This document shows, one piece after another, positions 6,035 to 7,534 of a stretch of 7,534 nt of DNA. Source of the stretch: Lachnospiraceae bacterium. GTDB lineage: Bacteria > Bacillota > Clostridia > Lachnospirales > Lachnospiraceae. Location of the stretch: positions 1-7,534 of the forward strand of contig CAAEUM010000024.1 of the NCBI GenBank assembly GCA_900759225.1. Direction: 5' to 3'. Numbering within the stretch: position 1 is the stretch's first letter; each line of letters starts with the position of its first letter. The notes under the pieces were generated by a model. The model saw nothing but the letters and a program-made list of their open reading frames with translations, made no database searches and was not told the DNA's origin. Made by a program: the position numbers and the translations under genes.

Positions 6035-6063
6035 ATCATATTAAAAAAATGTCCGATTTATGA
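6035..6063 (-). promoter_or_regulatory. Candidate sigma-E promoter of spoIIID
   Basis: Minus strand TCATAAA (6063-6057), a 14-base spacer and AATATGAT (6042-6035). It matches 5 of 7 and 5 of 8 positions of the Bacillus sigma-E consensus, and its -35 and spacing are nearly the same as in the sipL candidate. The transcript would start about 20 bases before the ATG. A short TGTC/GACA stem followed by seven T lies in the same stretch (6042-6064) and might alternatively be a weak terminator of the upstream gene. Confidence 0.4.
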
Positions 6064-6094
6064 CAGGTATTAGCACAGTCCTGCAAAACCCCTG

Positions 6095-7534
6095 CTATTT
6101 TTTCATATTCCATCCTTTCACATCTGCTGCGATCTCAAGACGCGCCATTTTCCCCTTCCACGGGATCAGCTTATCCCTTACAATATAATTCCCTCCAAGG
6201 AACTTGTTTTCCACCTCGCAGATACCAACACTGTCGCTTTTCAGCTTTCTATTATTGCAGTTTTCACAGGGCATATTCCTCCCCTGAAGGACCTGATAGC
6301 ATTTACAGCCTTTGTAATCATAGACCCCTGTCAGATTTCTCCCTGCCGAATTCATATAATATAAGTCATATGTATCGATATCACTTACATAAATAACATC
6401 ATCCATTCCATCAACAATATTTACGATCTCATCCCTGAATTGCTCCTCTATCATCTGCCCGTTTTGACCCGCAAGCATTCGGCGGAATTTACCCTCTCTC
6501 TTAATCCGCTCCTGATACTTTTCAGAATCCGGATCAATATACGTTTTTTCAAATTCCTCCACTGTATACGGCTTGGCAAATAAAAAGCCCTGCAATACAT
6601 CCGGATTCAGCTCCTGCAGCGTCATCAGCTCTTCTTCCGTCTCTACCCCCTCGCAGCACACCTGGATCTTGGCACAGTGAGCCAGCTCAATAATATTTTG
6701 AAGCAGGCGGTAATTATAGATATTGCAGTAAATCCTGCTTACAAAGCAGCGGTCGATCTTCGTCTCGTCAATATCAATACTTTTCAGATAGCTTAAGCTG
6801 GAATAGCCCGTACCAAAATCATCAATGGAAATTTTAATTCCATGCCGCTTCCACTCATAGAAAATCTTATTAAAATACCTGTAATCCTGAAGCTGCATGC
6901 TCTCTGTCAATTCCAGAGTCAGCGCATTCCCCGGAAGTCCGGTTTCCTTCAAAATATCAAGCACCATGTCCCTTACATTTTCCTGACGCAGCTGTACATA
7001 AGAAACATTGACACTGATATGGAAATCCGGAAGCTGCTCCCTCCAGCGCACGCACTGCCTTGCTGCCGTCCTCAATACCCATTCTCCAACCTGGCAGATC
7101 AGCCCGTTCTGCTCTAAAAAAGGAATAAATTCCATAGGGCTCACAATCCCTCTTTTAGGGGATTCATAGCGAAGCAGAGCCTCTGCTCCATAAACCGAAA
7201 AATCCTTGCTGTTGATCTGAGGCTGGTAGCAGAGATAAAATCCATTAAATTCATTTTTTACAGCTATTTTCAGCTCATCCTGAAACCGGATCTGCTCCAG
7301 GCTTTTCTGATAATCCTTAAAGGAAAAGAAGATCACCTTGTCCTTTCCCTCTGTTTTCGCCCTGTCTAAAGCATTTTCCGCATATTGATAGATAATGCTG
7401 CTGTCCTCATCATTATCCAGGCTGTAATCCACCACACCTGCAGAAACCGTACAGTATTTTACCAGCTTTTCTTTCAGAAGCTGATAAAACATAGTTACAT
7501 CCTCTTTGGTCTTTTGCGGAAAATCCACTGCAAA
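6095..7534 (-). CDS. GGDEF-EAL cyclic-di-GMP signalling protein with C-terminal PAS-like region (5' end cut by window edge)
   Basis: GGDEF domains make and EAL domains hydrolyse the second messenger cyclic-di-GMP. The visible 479 residues open FAVDFPQKT, which looks like the residues right after GGDE of a GGDEF motif, and continue through TVSAGVVDYS and ENALDRAKTEGKDKV, the end of that domain (to about 72). The EAL domain (about 85-335) keeps the expected catalytic set: EALLR (Glu118), NVS (Asn176), LELTES (Glu208), DDFGTG (Asp238, Asp239), TKID (Lys259), EGVE (Glu295) and QG (Gln315). It should therefore be an active phosphodiesterase. A PAS-like region (about 362-475) ends the protein and contains GCKCYQVLQG then CENC. 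The frame is open to the right edge, so the GTG at 7528 is internal. Whether the GGDEF half is active cannot be seen. Confidence 0.93.
   Translation of the reverse strand, partial: FAVDFPQKTKEDVTMFYQLLKEKLVKYCTVSAGVVDYSLDNDEDSSIIYQYAENALDRAKTEGKDKVIFFSFKDYQKSLEQIRFQDELKIAVKNEFNGFYLCYQPQINSKDFSVYGAEALLRYESPKRGIVSPMEFIPFLEQNGLICQVGEWVLRTAARQCVRWREQLPDFHISVNVSYVQLRQENVRDMVLDILKETGLPGNALTLELTESMQLQDYRYFNKIFYEWKRHGIKISIDDFGTGYSSLSYLKSIDIDETKIDRCFVSRIYCNIYNYRLLQNIIELAHCAKIQVCCEGVETEEELMTLQELNPDVLQGFLFAKPYTVEEFEKTYIDPDSEKYQERIKREGKFRRMLAGQNGQMIEEQFRDEIVNIVDGMDDVIYVSDIDTYDLYYMNSAGRNLTGVYDYKGCKCYQVLQGRNMPCENCNNRKLKSDSVGICEVENKFLGGNYIVRDKLIPWKGKMARLEIAADVKGWNMKK

Noticed and set aside
6042..6064. Terminator of the c-di-GMP gene (TGTC/GACA followed by seven T)
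   Set aside because: A 4-bp stem with an 8-nt loop is too weak to call, and the same bases fit a sigma-E-like promoter.
7526..7528. GTG at 7528 as the start of the EAL protein
   Set aside because: The frame stays open to the edge (TTT GCA GTG) and the product starts in the middle of a GGDEF domain, so the gene is cut by the window.

Overview
The window is about 7.5 kb of chromosome from an endospore-forming Clostridia bacterium, most likely a Lachnospiraceae relative. The evidence is a SpoIIID orthologue, a SipL-type SPOCS/LysM coat morphogenesis protein (the clostridial counterpart of SpoVID), a class IV branched-chain aminotransferase of the kind common in that family, and a GGDEF-EAL protein with a C-terminal PAS-like region. 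All eight genes lie on the minus strand, so they are transcribed from high to low coordinates. I see no transposase, integrase, CRISPR array, rRNA or tRNA gene.

In transcription order: (1) 7534-6095, a c-di-GMP protein cut by the right edge, apparently inside its GGDEF motif. It has an intact-looking EAL domain and a cysteine-containing PAS-like tail. (2) 6007-5732, spoIIID, followed by a good intrinsic terminator at 5724-5698. (3) A 270-base gap with a strong sigma-A promoter (TTGATT-17-TATAAT) for ilvE and a leader of about 106 nt. (4) 5444-4419, ilvE. (5) A 54-base hairpin at 4395-4342 whose last arm contains the Shine-Dalgarno sequence of the next gene. (6) 4336-3902, a small lipoprotein with a PrcB_C-like domain. 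(7) 3870-3223, serine O-acetyltransferase. (8) 3222-2353, a TtcA-family tRNA sulfurtransferase that starts directly after the cysE stop codon. (9) 2297-723, sipL. (10) 564-1, a Sir2 deacylase cut by the left edge, behind a candidate promoter that overlaps a perfect 22-base palindrome.

Two themes recur. The first is sporulation: spoIIID and sipL each have a candidate sigma-E promoter of the same design (KCATAAA, 14-base spacer, -10 containing ATAT), which fits mother-cell expression of both. The second is amino acid and sulfur metabolism: ilvE makes branched-chain amino acids, and cysE feeds cysteine synthesis. Cysteine is the usual sulfur source for thiolation enzymes such as TtcA, which gives the tight cysE-ttcA junction a plausible logic. 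The lipoprotein, cysE and ttcA probably form one operon that may read through into sipL.

The gene content is ordinary for this lineage and I found no clear new multi-gene system. The points worth a second look are regulatory: the hairpin that can hide the lipoprotein gene's ribosome binding site, the operator-like palindrome at the sirtuin promoter, the paired sigma-E-like promoters, and the Cys-rich PAS-like tail after the EAL domain. For sipL, cysE and ilvE I place the start 15 codons (cysE) or 5 codons (sipL, ilvE) inside the longest open frame, because the Shine-Dalgarno sequences decide it.
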